A stretch of 23,584 nt of DNA, taken from contig DAOUBF010000076.1 of assembly GCA_034432795.1 (NCBI GenBank), positions 1 through 23,584 of the forward strand, written 5' to 3'. The translations under genes and the position numbers were made by a program. The stretch's first letter is position 1, and each line of letters starts with the position of its first letter. The stretch is from DAOUBF01 sp034432795. GTDB lineage: Bacteria; Chloroflexota; Anaerolineae; DSLN01. Of the stretch, positions 7,298 to 15,801 are shown one piece after another. The notes beneath the pieces were generated by a model. That model had not been told where the DNA came from, did no database searches, and saw only the letters and a program-made list of their open reading frames with translations.

Positions 7298-8457
7298 CCC
7301 GCCTGCGTCGGCTGCGTTCGGGATTGCAGGAGCAGGCTGGCGGCCTCCAGCGCCTCATCCACCGTCACGCCATTCTCCCAGGAGAAACCGGGCGGGACGC
7401 CAGCGGAAACGCCTTCGCTCAGGCCGGCGATGGGGTGCCAAAGGGCAACGGCCTGCCCCGGCGGTGCATAGGGACCGTAGCGGCGCGGGTCCGTCGGGCC
7501 GAAGATAGCCACGACGCGTGCCCCCATAGCCACCGCCAGATGCGTGGCGCCGGTATCATTGCCGATGTACAGGTCGGCCCAGCCCAATAGCGCCCCCAGT
7601 TGCCCCCAGCTCAGTTCCCCGGTCAGGTTCACCACCGGATACGCCATCATGCCCACGATGTCCCGGCTGATCTCGGCGTCGTTTGGCCCGCCGACCAGGA
7701 TGATGCGCGCAGCGTATTGCCGCACCAGGCGGTTGGCCAGCAGGGCGAAGCGTTCCGCAGGCCAGCGCTTCAGACGCATCTCCATGCCGGGGTTTTCACC
7801 GCCGCCGGGGTGAATAACCACCAGCGGGCCAGGGTTGGAAACACGGGCGGGGAGGGCCACGTCAAGCCGCCGGGCCACCGCCTCCCGATCCGCCGGGGTG
7901 GGGTAGAATTCTACGCGGGGGTTATCCACGCGGATGTCCACCGCCCGCAGCAGGTCCAGATACAGTTCCGCCTCATGGCGGACCCCCTTGACCGGCACCT
8001 GAACGGTGTGGGCGAAGCCCCGCCCACGGCTGTTCAACCCCACGCGCTGGGGGATACCTGCGCGCCAGGCCAGCCAGGTCAGGCGAGGGGAGCGGTCAAA
8101 GACGAAGCAGGTGTCGTAATTGCCCTGGCGCAGGCGACGTTCCAGGCGGCGCCAATCGGCGCTGGCCGGCTCGCGCGTGCCCACCGAACCGCAGTCTATC
8201 AGGTCATCCAGATGGGGGTTGTTCTCCAGGAGGGCCAGCGCCCAGGTGCTCACCGCCCAGGCGATATGCGCCTGCGGGTAGGCGTGGCGCAGCGCGGCCA
8301 GCGCCGGCGTTGCCAGCAACACATCGCCGATACAGCAGGGCTTGAGGATCAGGATGCGTTTGGGCTTCTCAAACGGGCGGCGCTGCAGCGCCTTGAACAG
8401 CAGGTTGACAGCCGACCAACCGATGTCAGCCAACAAAGTATCCGAGCGGGCGGCCAC
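7294..8457 (-). CDS. Glycosyltransferase family 9 (heptosyltransferase-like)
   Basis: The 387-residue protein shows both halves of the GT-B fold of ADP-heptose:LPS heptosyltransferases: ILILKPCCIGDVLLATPALA near residues 35-54, and the C-terminal donor-binding half with VVIHPGGG, KRWPAERFALLA, IILVGGPNDAE, LIGNDTGATHLAVAMGA and VAIFGPTDPRRYGP. Such enzymes add heptose or related sugars to surface glycans. The genus of donor and acceptor cannot be told, and the likely monoderm-type envelope of Chloroflexota argues against classical lipopolysaccharide. The start is a GTG at 8457 with GAGGT five bases upstream. It has its own promoter and is divergent from the LysM lipoprotein gene, which supports a cell-surface role. 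Confidence 0.88.
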   Translation of the reverse strand: MAARSDTLLADIGWSAVNLLFKALQRRPFEKPKRILILKPCCIGDVLLATPALAALRHAYPQAHIAWAVSTWALALLENNPHLDDLIDCGSVGTREPASADWRRLERRLRQGNYDTCFVFDRSPRLTWLAWRAGIPQRVGLNSRGRGFAHTVQVPVKGVRHEAELYLDLLRAVDIRVDNPRVEFYPTPADREAVARRLDVALPARVSNPGPLVVIHPGGGENPGMEMRLKRWPAERFALLANRLVRQYAARIILVGGPNDAEISRDIVGMMAYPVVNLTGELSWGQLGALLGWADLYIGNDTGATHLAVAMGARVVAIFGPTDPRRYGPYAPPGQAVALWHPIAGLSEGVSAGVPPGFSWENGVTVDEALEAASLLLQSRTQPTQAG

Positions 8458-8492
8458 AGTGACCTCGTTGCTCCTTCCAGGGCTGCCCTCCC

Positions 8493-8521
8493 AGTATAGC
8501 CCAAATCCGCGCTGGGGGCAA
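8493..8521 (-). promoter_or_regulatory. Promoter of the glycosyltransferase gene
   Basis: On the minus strand TTGCCC (8521-8516) and TATACT (8498-8493) have a 17-base spacer. The leader would be about 30 bases and contains the GAGGT ribosome site. Confidence 0.6.
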
Positions 8522-8628
8522 TGCGCCGGTGCCGCTCAGGTGCCTGTCCGGTTTCGGGGCAGATGGCCTGAATCTGACCTGAAAATAGTCCACTCATTTC
8601 ATTGCCCGCCCCAGAACGCCAGGGGCGT

Positions 8629-8657
8629 TTGCCTCCACCGACCATCCTGGGTACAAT
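8629..8657 (+). promoter_or_regulatory. Promoter of the LysM/M23 lipoprotein gene
   Basis: TTGCCT at 8629-8634 and TACAAT at 8652-8657 are separated by 17 bases. The leader is about 85 bases. With the promoter at 8493-8521 this forms a divergent pair. Confidence 0.6.
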
Positions 8658-8749
8658 AGCCCCCACGCGAACGGCTGCCCACCACCACATGGGCCTGAGG
8701 CGCAGCCGGTGACCCGTTTCCGTTCAATAGACTCAGCAGCACACAGCGC

Positions 8750-10354
8750 ATGATCGCACGTCCCAGCACGCACTTCTCCAGGCGGCAGCCCCCGCCGATC
8801 CGCCCCTGGCGCCGGCGATGGGCCGCTCTGTCCCTGTGCTTCATCCTGCTGGCGCTCCTGTTGGTGGCCTGTGGGTCACAGCGCCCCGCCGCGCCAATGG
8901 AGGGCCATGCGGCTGCCGCACAGCCCACGAACACGCCCCGCGCCCGCCCCGTTGGCGCCTCCACGCCCCAGCCGACCCCCACCCTCCGGGCGACGCGCAC
9001 GCCGCGCCCCACCGCCACGCCCAACCGCCCCACCGACCTTTACCAGGTGCGCTACGGCGACACGCTGGCGGGGATCGCTGCCTTCTGCGACTGCAGCGTT
9101 GACGAGATCATGCAGCTTAATGGCCTGACCGATCCACGCGCACTTCAGGTGGGCCAGGTCCTGCGCCTGCCGGTTGAGCCATCCGAGATGGCCCCGGCGG
9201 TTCGCCTGTTGCCCGACAGCGAATTCGTCTACAGTCCCAGCGCCATCGGCTTTGACATCGCCGCCTTCGCCCGCAGTCGTGGCGGCTACCTGAAGGACCA
9301 TACCGAGTTCGTGGAGAACCAATGGCGCACCGGCCCGGAGATCGTCCAACTTATTGCCCAGCGCCACAGCCTGCACCCGCGCCTGCTGCTGGCCCTGCTG
9401 GAAGACGCCTCCGGCTGGGTGGACAACCCCGATCCCACCGCCGAGCAACGCGCTTATCCTTTCGGCAACCAGCCTATCGGCGCGCCAGGGCTGTTCCACG
9501 CACTCAACTGGGTGGCGAGCAAGCTCAGCGCAGGCTACTACGGCTGGAAGGATCGCGGCGTCAATGTGTTGCGCTTTGACGACGGCACGCGCATTGGCCT
9601 AGGCGACGGCCTGAACGCGGCCACCGCTGGCCTGTACTATGTCCTGGCACAGGGGGTCTCGCCCGCCACCTGGCGCGAGCGCATCGGCCCGAACGGGTTT
9701 ATGCAGACCTATCGCCGCCTGTTTGGCGACCCCTGGGCCTATGCGATTGAGCCGCTGTTGCCCCCCGACCTGGAGCAGCCGCCGCTGCGCCTGCCCTGGG
9801 AAGGCGGGCAAATGTGGTTCCTCACCGGTGGCCCACATGGGGGTTGGGACCCACAGAGCGCCTGGGCCGCGCTGGACTTCATCCCCGACGGCAACGACCT
9901 GGGCTGCTACCCCGCGCCAGAGTGGGCCACCGCCGCTGCCCCCGGCCTTGTCGTCCGCAGCGAGGAGGGCGAGGTCCTGCTGGACCTAGACGGCGACGGT
10001 TACGAGCAGACCGGCTGGGTGCTTCTCTATCTGCACATCCGCTCGGATGACCGCGTCCCGGCAGGTACCTGGCTGGAGCAGGGCCAGCGCATCGGCCACC
10101 CCGGCTGCGAGGGCGGCTACGCCACCGCCACGCACCTGCATTTCGCCCGCCGCTACAACGGTGAGTGGATCGCCGCCGCCGGCCCGATCCCGCTGGTCCT
10201 CTCCGGCTGGGTGGCGAGCGGCAACGGCGCCGAGTACGATGGCAGCCTGACCCGCGACGGCGAGACCCGCGTCTCCTGCGAATGCCGCCTCCCGGAGACC
10301 AACGGCCTGATCTCGGACAACTGGCCCCAACCCGACGTTAGAGCACCGCGCTAA
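8750..10354 (+). CDS. Lipoprotein with LysM domain and M23 peptidase domain
   Basis: The protein has 534 residues. An Arg-rich N-terminus is followed by a hydrophobic stretch and a lipobox LLVACGS (lipidated Cys41), then a Pro/Thr stalk (50-97). A LysM domain spans about 98-141 (YQVRYGDTLAGIAAFCDC, NGLTDPRALQVGQVLRLP). The middle (about 150-350) contains EIVQLIAQRHSLHPRLLLALLE and resembles helical, transglycosylase-like folds, though no catalytic residue can be claimed. The C-terminal M23 part shows GPHGGWDPQSAWAALDF and THLHFARR, with VLLYLHIRSDDRVPAGTWLEQGQRIG split between them (VLLYLHIRSDD, then GTWLEQGQRIG). LysM binds peptidoglycan and M23 cleaves its peptides, so it is a surface-anchored wall hydrolase. 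A DLDGDG loop lies between the zinc motifs. No strong ribosome site precedes the ATG at 8750. Confidence 0.87.
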   Translation: MIARPSTHFSRRQPPPIRPWRRRWAALSLCFILLALLLVACGSQRPAAPMEGHAAAAQPTNTPRARPVGASTPQPTPTLRATRTPRPTATPNRPTDLYQVRYGDTLAGIAAFCDCSVDEIMQLNGLTDPRALQVGQVLRLPVEPSEMAPAVRLLPDSEFVYSPSAIGFDIAAFARSRGGYLKDHTEFVENQWRTGPEIVQLIAQRHSLHPRLLLALLEDASGWVDNPDPTAEQRAYPFGNQPIGAPGLFHALNWVASKLSAGYYGWKDRGVNVLRFDDGTRIGLGDGLNAATAGLYYVLAQGVSPATWRERIGPNGFMQTYRRLFGDPWAYAIEPLLPPDLEQPPLRLPWEGGQMWFLTGGPHGGWDPQSAWAALDFIPDGNDLGCYPAPEWATAAAPGLVVRSEEGEVLLDLDGDGYEQTGWVLLYLHIRSDDRVPAGTWLEQGQRIGHPGCEGGYATATHLHFARRYNGEWIAAAGPIPLVLSGWVASGNGAEYDGSLTRDGETRVSCECRLPETNGLISDNWPQPDVRAPR

Positions 10355-10355
10355 G

Positions 10356-10400
10356 CCTCTCCACTCCCCCGCCGCGTGGGAGAAGGGCCGGGGGTGAGGG
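10356..10400. repeat. GC-rich dispersed repeat, hairpin type
   Basis: CTCCC and GGGAG arms enclose a short loop, followed by GGGCCGGGGGTGAGGG. It resembles the more elaborate copies at 21632-21669 and 22924-23078. It lies between two plus-strand genes and may end transcription of the lipoprotein gene, but has no clear T run. Confidence 0.5.
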
Positions 10401-10416
10401 TCTGACCAAAATCCCA

Positions 10417-10445
10417 TTTTCAGCCGCTCCCTTCTGCTTTACAAT
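10417..10445 (+). promoter_or_regulatory. Weak candidate promoter for the 76-residue protein
   Basis: TACAAT at 10440-10445 is preceded after 17 bases by TTTTCA at 10417-10422. The -10 box is good and the -35 is poor. Confidence 0.4.
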
Positions 10446-10505
10446 GCGCGCAGGTAGTGTCGGCTGCGCTTATCTGGTAACTGGCGCGTTACGAGGGAGG
10501 AACTG

Positions 10506-10708
10506 ATGGCGGGTTTTGACGATACGCGGGTGATGCGCGAATATGACGCGGCACTGGATCAGGCCCTGATGGAGCTATTGGCCGCTCTTCCCCCGGACGA
10601 CTTCGCCGATTTCAGCGACTGGCTCTGGCAGGCGATCACGCAAGAGCCGCCGCTATCCCGCTCCCCACAGGCGCCGAACTACGATTGGGCCCAATTCGGG
10701 CCGGCGAT

Positions 10709-10736
<28 letters not shown>
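10506..10736 (+). CDS. Small hypothetical protein, 76 residues
   Basis: GGGAGGAACTG stands directly before the ATG, a strong ribosome site, and a possible promoter lies about 60 bases upstream. The product is acidic and helical at the N-terminus (MREYDAALDQALMELLAALP, DFADFSDWLWQAI) with a Pro/Ser/Tyr-rich C-terminus. It has no signal peptide, cysteines or recognised domain. The last 28 bases overlap the 3' end of the convergent oppF gene, which weakens confidence in the final residues only. Function is unknown. Confidence 0.65.
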
Positions 10737-11697
<961 letters not shown>

Positions 11698-11701
<4 letters not shown>

Positions 11702-12765
11702 AGGCTCTCCTCGGTTGCAGGCTGGTCGTCGGGGTCCTGGTAGAGCCAGCAGCGCACAGTATGCCCTGGCGCCACAGGCCTCAATTCTGGCTCGCGCACG
11801 GTGCAAATCTCCAGCTTGTGCTGGATGCGGGCCAGGCAGCGCGGCGCGAAGCGGCAGCCGGGGGGCATGTTGATCAGGTTGGGCACTGAGCCAGGGATCA
11901 CGTCCAGCCGGTCCTTGATCACGCCCAGGACCGGGATAGAGCCGATCAGCCCTTGCGTATAGGGATGCTTGGGGTCATCAAACAGGGTGTAGACGTCGGT
12001 CTCCTCCACGATGCGCCCGGCATACATGACGGCGACCCGGCTGGCCATCTCGGCCACCACGCCCAGGTCGTGTGTGATCAGGATGATGGCCGTATCCATC
12101 TTCTCGCGCAGGTTGCGCATCAGGTCCAGGATCTGCGCCTGGATGGTCACGTCCAGGGCGGTCGTCGGCTCATCGGCGATAAGCAGTTCGGGGATGCACG
12201 CCAGGGCCATAGCGATCATCACGCGCTGGGCCATGCCGCCCGACAGTTCATGGGGGTAGGCATGGGCACGGCGCGGGGCATCGGGGATGCCCACCATGCG
12301 CAACAGTTCAATGGCCCGCTCCCAGGCGGCGGCCTTCCCCAGGTCACGGTGCAGGTTGAGCACTTCGGCGATCTGGTCGCCGACTTTGAAGACAGGGTTA
12401 AGCGAGGTCTGCGGCTGCTGGAAGATCATGGAGATGCGGTTGCCACGAATATGGATCATTTCGGATTCGGGCAGCTTCAGCAGGTCCTGGCCGTCAAAAT
12501 AGATCTCACCTGAGACGATCTTGCCCGGCCTGGCGATCAGCCGCATGATGGAAAGCGAGGTGACGCTTTTGCCGCAGCCGCTTTCCCCCACCAGCCCGAC
12601 CGTCTCGCCGCGCCGGACGTAGAAATCCACGCCATCCACGGCCTTGACGATGCCGTCCTCGGTGTAAAAGTAGGTTCTGAGGTCGCGGATGTCAAGCAGG
12701 CGATCGCTGCTGTTGCTGCCTGCGCTCACACTGCGCTGCTGGTTGGTGTTTATATCCCTGATCAT
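11698..12765 (-). CDS. oppD: Oligopeptide/dipeptide ABC transporter ATPase, OppD-type
   Basis: The 355-residue ATPase is the partner of OppF. It has Walker A GESGCGKSVT, Q-loop MIFQQPQTSLNPVF, signature LSGGMAQRV, Walker B LLIADEPTTALD and switch THDLGVVAEMA, then the oligo_HPY region HPYTQGLIGSIPVLG and four C-terminal cysteines in GCRFAPRCLARIQHKLEIC and VRCW. The ATG at 12765 follows a GAAGAGG ribosome site. About 186 bases separate it from the cassette upstream; this gap holds several palindromes, so oppDF may have its own regulated promoter even though the rest of the transporter lies 3.5 kb upstream on the same strand. Confidence 0.93.
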
Positions 12766-12794
12766 AGCCTCTTCTTCACAATATAATATAATAT

Positions 12795-12812
12795 CTCCTA
12801 ACGTGTTAGGAG
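12795..12812. promoter_or_regulatory. Inverted repeat CTCCTAA-CGTG-TTAGGAG upstream of oppD
   Basis: A perfect 7-base inverted repeat with a 4-base centre abuts an AT-rich stretch (12778-12794) that contains several overlapping TATTAT/TATATT sequences on the minus strand. It fits an operator at the -35 position of the oppDF promoter; no good -35 box is seen, which suggests an activator or alternative sigma factor. Confidence 0.45.
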
Positions 12813-12823
12813 TTCGTAGACGA

Positions 12824-12919
12824 CACCGTTTAGAGATGTTCCCCTACAGATTCGGAGCACTCCACCGTGAACGGTGGGGCCTGCCCAGGGTGTCCCCTAA
12901 AGCCGCGCCGTTTACGGTG
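12824..12919. promoter_or_regulatory. Array of CACCGT-NN-ACGGTG operator-like sites
   Basis: Three related sites lie upstream of oppD. The central one at 12862-12877 is a perfect palindrome with 7-base arms and GA centre (CCACCGT, ACGGTGG). A second at 12906-12919 reads CGCCGTTTACGGTG with one mismatch. A third at 12824-12835 keeps only the left half (CACCGTTTAGAG). Centres are 39 and 43 bases apart, near four helical turns. Confidence 0.45.
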
Positions 12920-12951
12920 CGGTGTTCACATTCCCAGATCGCCCCTGAGAG

Positions 12952-13473
12952 TCAATACCCCATCTGCGTGACCAGTTCCCTGATCCGCTCCAGGCCGCCC
13001 ACCTTCGGTGCGCCCGGCCAGTAGTGGCCATCGCTGCCAAAGAACACCAATGACGCCTCTGACCCCCGGCCCGTCAGCGGGATCAAGATCGTGCTCGGAC
13101 GGCCTGTGCGGAAGGTGGAGTGCACCTGCACCGGCGCGTCATAAAACACCTCAATGGTCAGGTACCGCGTCCGCGCCTCCTTTAACGACTCCTCCGACAG
13201 GCCCCAGGCCGGGAAGTAGCCCTCAATGGAACTCAGGCTGGCGTTGATCGCCGCGTTCAGTTCGGTGTACCCCGGCATCCCTGGGGTCAGCTCGGTACAG
13301 CGCCCCTGGCTGTAGATCACAATGCGCCGCGCCTGGGCCTCTACGCGCGGCCAGAACCACAAGGGGTCGGCGGTGCTCAGGCTCAGCGCCAGATAGACCA
13401 GACCGACGAGGCTAACCACCAGGACCAGAAGCGCTGGGCCGATTCTGGGTTGTTGAGTGTACTCCTCAGCCAT
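12952..13473 (-). CDS. Membrane-anchored protein of unknown function in redox cassette
   Basis: The product has 173 residues. One N-terminal membrane helix (about residues 12-33, ALLVLVVSLVGLVYLALSL) is followed by an extracytoplasmic domain with a single Cys (YSQGRCTELTPGMPGY) and RYLTIEVFYDAPVQVHS. The chosen ATG at 13473 overlaps the end of the molybdopterin protein gene by eight bases (ATGGCTGA), which indicates translational coupling; another ATG at 13497 lies deeper inside that gene. No known domain is recognised. Its tight link to the Tat-exported molybdopterin protein suggests a membrane partner or anchor. It is the last cassette gene before the oppD regulatory gap. Confidence 0.75.
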   Translation of the reverse strand: MAEEYTQQPRIGPALLVLVVSLVGLVYLALSLSTADPLWFWPRVEAQARRIVIYSQGRCTELTPGMPGYTELNAAINASLSSIEGYFPAWGLSEESLKEARTRYLTIEVFYDAPVQVHSTFRTGRPSTILIPLTGRGSEASLVFFGSDGHYWPGAPKVGGLERIRELVTQMGY

Positions 13474-14629
13474 CCGCGACGCCCGGCTCAACGGCAACGG
13501 TCACACGGTGAATCTCCGAAGTCCCGTTGGGGAATGTCCCGCCCAGGATACGGCCAGATGCTTCTTTAAAATCGCCCTGGCGGTGACCCTGGCCGTCGGT
13601 AGCCCGCGCCTTCAAGACATACTTGCCTGCGGCAGGTCGCTCCCACCAGGCATACCAGGCCGTCCATACCGTCGTATCCGGCCCCGGCAACAAGGTCGCT
13701 TCCTGCCAGCTTGCCCCATCGTCGTAGCTTACTTCCACGCGCTGCACACCCGATTCATCTGCGAACGCAATCCCGCTGACCAGCGCACGTTCCGCGTCCA
13801 ACGGCACCGTCTTGCGCGGTTCATCAATCCGCGAGTTCACCTGGATCACCGCCGTATCCGACCAGCCCTTCTGTTCCCACGTCCCCGGCTCATAGTGGTC
13901 GGTCACCTCAATCACCAGCAGCCACTTGGGTTGCTTCTGCCCGTACACGCCGGGGATGAGCGCCCGCAATGGGAAGCCATGCTGCGCCGTCAGCGGCGCC
14001 CCATTCATATTGTACGCCAAGAGCGAACGCGTGTCCAACGCCTTTTCCAGGGGAATGCAGGTGAAATAGGCATCGGCGCCCTCCATGATCACATGCGTCG
14101 CGCCGGGCCGGATGCCGGCGCGCTCCAGGAGCGCAGGCAAGGACACGCCCCTCCACATGGCGTTGCCGATCAGATGGCCGCCCACCGGGTTGCCGATGCA
14201 CTCCAGCGTGCGCATCACCTCCACCGAGGCCATCGCCTGAATGTCGGCCCAGGTGAGCGTCAACGGCTCGCGGACCAGCCCCTTGATCAGCAGGCGCCAA
14301 CTGTCCAGGTTGACCTGAGGGACTTCATCGTAGCTCTGGACGTAGAAGTCACCTACCGGTGTGATACGCCCGGCGGTCGGCAGGGCGACAGCGGGCGCAC
14401 GGGTGGGGACAGCCGTCGCACCGTGCGTCGGGGCCACCGCTGTTACGGGCGGAGGAGTGGCCCCGGCTGTGCTGCGCACCCTGGGCGTGGCGCCTCCGTC
14501 CAGGGGGACAGGCCGACAACCGGCTATGACCAGGGCAGCGCTACCGGTGGCCAGGCGCAAAAACTCGCGCCGCGTGAATCCTCTCATGGGCTGCCCGGAT
14601 AGCCTCTGTATAACAGTCTCATACTCCAT
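13466..14629 (-). CDS. Tat-exported molybdopterin oxidoreductase lipoprotein, sulfite oxidase family
   Basis: The 387-residue protein has a twin-arginine motif TRREFLRLATG and a lipobox VIAGC (Cys38), then a Pro/Thr/Ala stalk (40-88). The molybdopterin domain (about 90-270) carries TLECIGNPVGGHLIGNAMWRG in two adjoining parts, where Cys144 is the expected molybdenum ligand, and GFPLRALIPGVYG, KWLLVIEV, as in SoxC/YedY-like enzymes. The C-terminal part (GIAFADESGVQRVEVSYDDG, W-rich strand, LKARATDGQG) matches the Mo-co dimerisation domain. The family oxidises sulfite or reduces sulfoxides. The stop of the upstream gene lies six bases before the ATG at 14629, so this start is favoured over the ATG at 14587. 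No heme or MsrQ-like membrane partner gene is obvious beside it. Confidence 0.9.
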   Translation of the reverse strand: MEYETVIQRLSGQPMRGFTRREFLRLATGSAALVIAGCRPVPLDGGATPRVRSTAGATPPPVTAVAPTHGATAVPTRAPAVALPTAGRITPVGDFYVQSYDEVPQVNLDSWRLLIKGLVREPLTLTWADIQAMASVEVMRTLECIGNPVGGHLIGNAMWRGVSLPALLERAGIRPGATHVIMEGADAYFTCIPLEKALDTRSLLAYNMNGAPLTAQHGFPLRALIPGVYGQKQPKWLLVIEVTDHYEPGTWEQKGWSDTAVIQVNSRIDEPRKTVPLDAERALVSGIAFADESGVQRVEVSYDDGASWQEATLLPGPDTTVWTAWYAWWERPAAGKYVLKARATDGQGHRQGDFKEASGRILGGTFPNGTSEIHRVTVAVEPGVADG

Positions 14630-14635
14630 CCGTCC

Positions 14636-15406
14636 TTATCCCGGACCAACCGGTATCTCTTTGGGTGGTGTCATCCAGAAATCATCGTTCAACTGCGTCA
14701 CATCCAGCCATTCCCATTTTGTAATACGGAGGGACTCAAATAGCTTGCCTTCGCGGTCCGTTGCAATCCGTTCTATCAGCATATGCGGAGACTCAGCTCG
14801 GACAGTGGCTGTGATCACTTGCCCGGTAGCGGGGTCACCCTTACGAATGGAGAGCAACTTTCCCCAAGGCGCTTGATACGTTTGCGCTACTTCTTCCGCT
14901 TCTCCTTGTTGTAACGCGGTGATAAATCGTTGTCCTGGCCCCGCGAAAACTCCAACAAAGTCATTTAGGCTTGGCAGCGCAAATGGCGTTTGCCCCTGAT
15001 GATAAACCGCCTGTGTGATACCCCGCGCCCAGTCCACTTCCCACCAACTATTCTCCCCATCCGAACCGTCTGCTGCCACGAGATGAGGGCCATCTTCCAG
15101 CCATTCCGTGGTCACACGGCGCACACGTCGCGGATTTTGAGCATCTACCCACCATTCGTAAGTGGTGGTTAGGGGGCGGAGGTCCCCACCGCCCTGGGCG
15201 ATAGACAGCCCCATTTGGGCCTGATGATATTCACTTTTCACATGTAAGATACCCTGGTTCTGCAGGAAAGCGCCTTGCGGAGAAGCGGTCATAGTCCCTG
15301 AATTCCCCTCCCTAATAGTGTTGAGACCAAACACGAACAATATGCCGATGATCAGCAGAAATAGGAGCCAGAGACCTAACCTGAGGGCCTTCTGAAACGT
15401 AATCAT
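14636..15406 (-). CDS. Membrane-anchored LolA/RseB-like protein of unknown function
   Basis: The product has 256 residues from the ATG at 15406, which follows GGTGGAGG and overlaps the upstream Cys-rich frame as TGATG; a TTG one codon earlier has no room for a ribosome site. One N-terminal membrane helix (LGLWLLFLLIIGILFVFGL) precedes a domain rich in Trp and beta strands (TTTYEWWVDAQNPRRVRRVT, NSWWEVDW, ITKWEWLDV), vaguely like lipoprotein-carrier or sigma-regulator RseB folds. It has no cysteines. Base composition is visibly lower in GC than in the opp genes. It lies six bases before the molybdopterin gene. The domain similarity is an impression, not a proven match. Confidence 0.72.
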   Translation of the reverse strand: MITFQKALRLGLWLLFLLIIGILFVFGLNTIREGNSGTMTASPQGAFLQNQGILHVKSEYHQAQMGLSIAQGGGDLRPLTTTYEWWVDAQNPRRVRRVTTEWLEDGPHLVAADGSDGENSWWEVDWARGITQAVYHQGQTPFALPSLNDFVGVFAGPGQRFITALQQGEAEEVAQTYQAPWGKLLSIRKGDPATGQVITATVRAESPHMLIERIATDREGKLFESLRITKWEWLDVTQLNDDFWMTPPKEIPVGPG

Positions 15407-15597
15407 CAACCTCCACCATCAGAACACGTACATGGATCGCACCATGTACACGGGCAACCACAATTCGGAGCAATCGTATCACACTGATATGCACATGGTT
15501 CACAGGTGCATGTACAACAGCACCAAGCTGACCTACAAGAAGAGCCACATCCACAGTAACATGGCTCACAGCTATATGTCCAAACATGGTGTCGTCA
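15406..15597 (-). other. Cys-rich reading frame continuing past an in-frame TGA
   Basis: Directly after the TGA (15597-15595) that ends the Tat peptide, the same frame stays open for 62 codons with 18 cysteines (CEPCYCGCGSSC, WCCCTCTCEPC, CGCPCTWCDPCTC) and ends at a TGA overlapping the next ATG. The frame has no ATG, GTG or TTG of its own, so it can be translated only by passing the TGA or by some frame change. The ribosome site of the next gene lies inside it, as expected for a coupled coding region. It may be a recoded extension, a part lost by a nonsense mutation, or affected by a sequence error. A different frame starting at 15587 is rich in Val and His and looks like a shadow of the TGY codons. 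Confidence 0.5.
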
Positions 15598-15801
15598 ATT
15601 AGGAAAGGAACAACCGCTAGTGTAACACCAGGGCTCCCAATGACTGTACGTTTGGGTGCAAGGACACGGCGGGTCAGCTAAAACAGGCTTTGTCCCAGAA
15701 CGATCCAACAAGCTTGCCCCAAGCACACCTACACTTACCCAACCCAACCGACGCAAGAAATCCCGGCGCGATAATCGGGAAAATAGAGTTGGTGACTGCA
15801 C
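15595..15801 (-). CDS. Tat-signal peptide protein with Cys-containing tail
   Basis: From a GTG at 15801 this frame gives 68 residues. The N-terminal half is a twin-arginine signal (SRRDFLRRLG, then hydrophobic WVSVGVLGAS). After a likely cleavage region PVLADPP the short mature part is PCPCTQTYSHWEPWCY and TSGCSFPN with four cysteines. The GTG has no Shine-Dalgarno sequence, and the frame is continuous with the upstream MauE-like frame, so this could also be the C-terminal part of a fusion. Such a short exported product makes little sense alone; the Cys-rich continuation beyond the TGA would give about 130 residues with 22 cysteines. Small subunits of methylamine dehydrogenase are likewise exported and disulfide-rich, but no sequence match is claimed. 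Confidence 0.5.
   Translation of the reverse strand: MQSPTLFSRLSRRDFLRRLGWVSVGVLGASLLDRSGTKPVLADPPCPCTQTYSHWEPWCYTSGCSFPN

Noticed and set aside
13457..14602. Open frame of 381 codons on the plus strand
   Set aside because: It mirrors the molybdopterin oxidoreductase gene and gives an Arg/His-rich product without domain features.
15312..15587. 91-residue Val/His-rich frame on the minus strand starting at an ATG
   Set aside because: It has a start codon but no ribosome site, overlaps the well-supported next gene by about 95 bases, and its composition is what a +1 reading of TGT/TGC-rich codons would yield.
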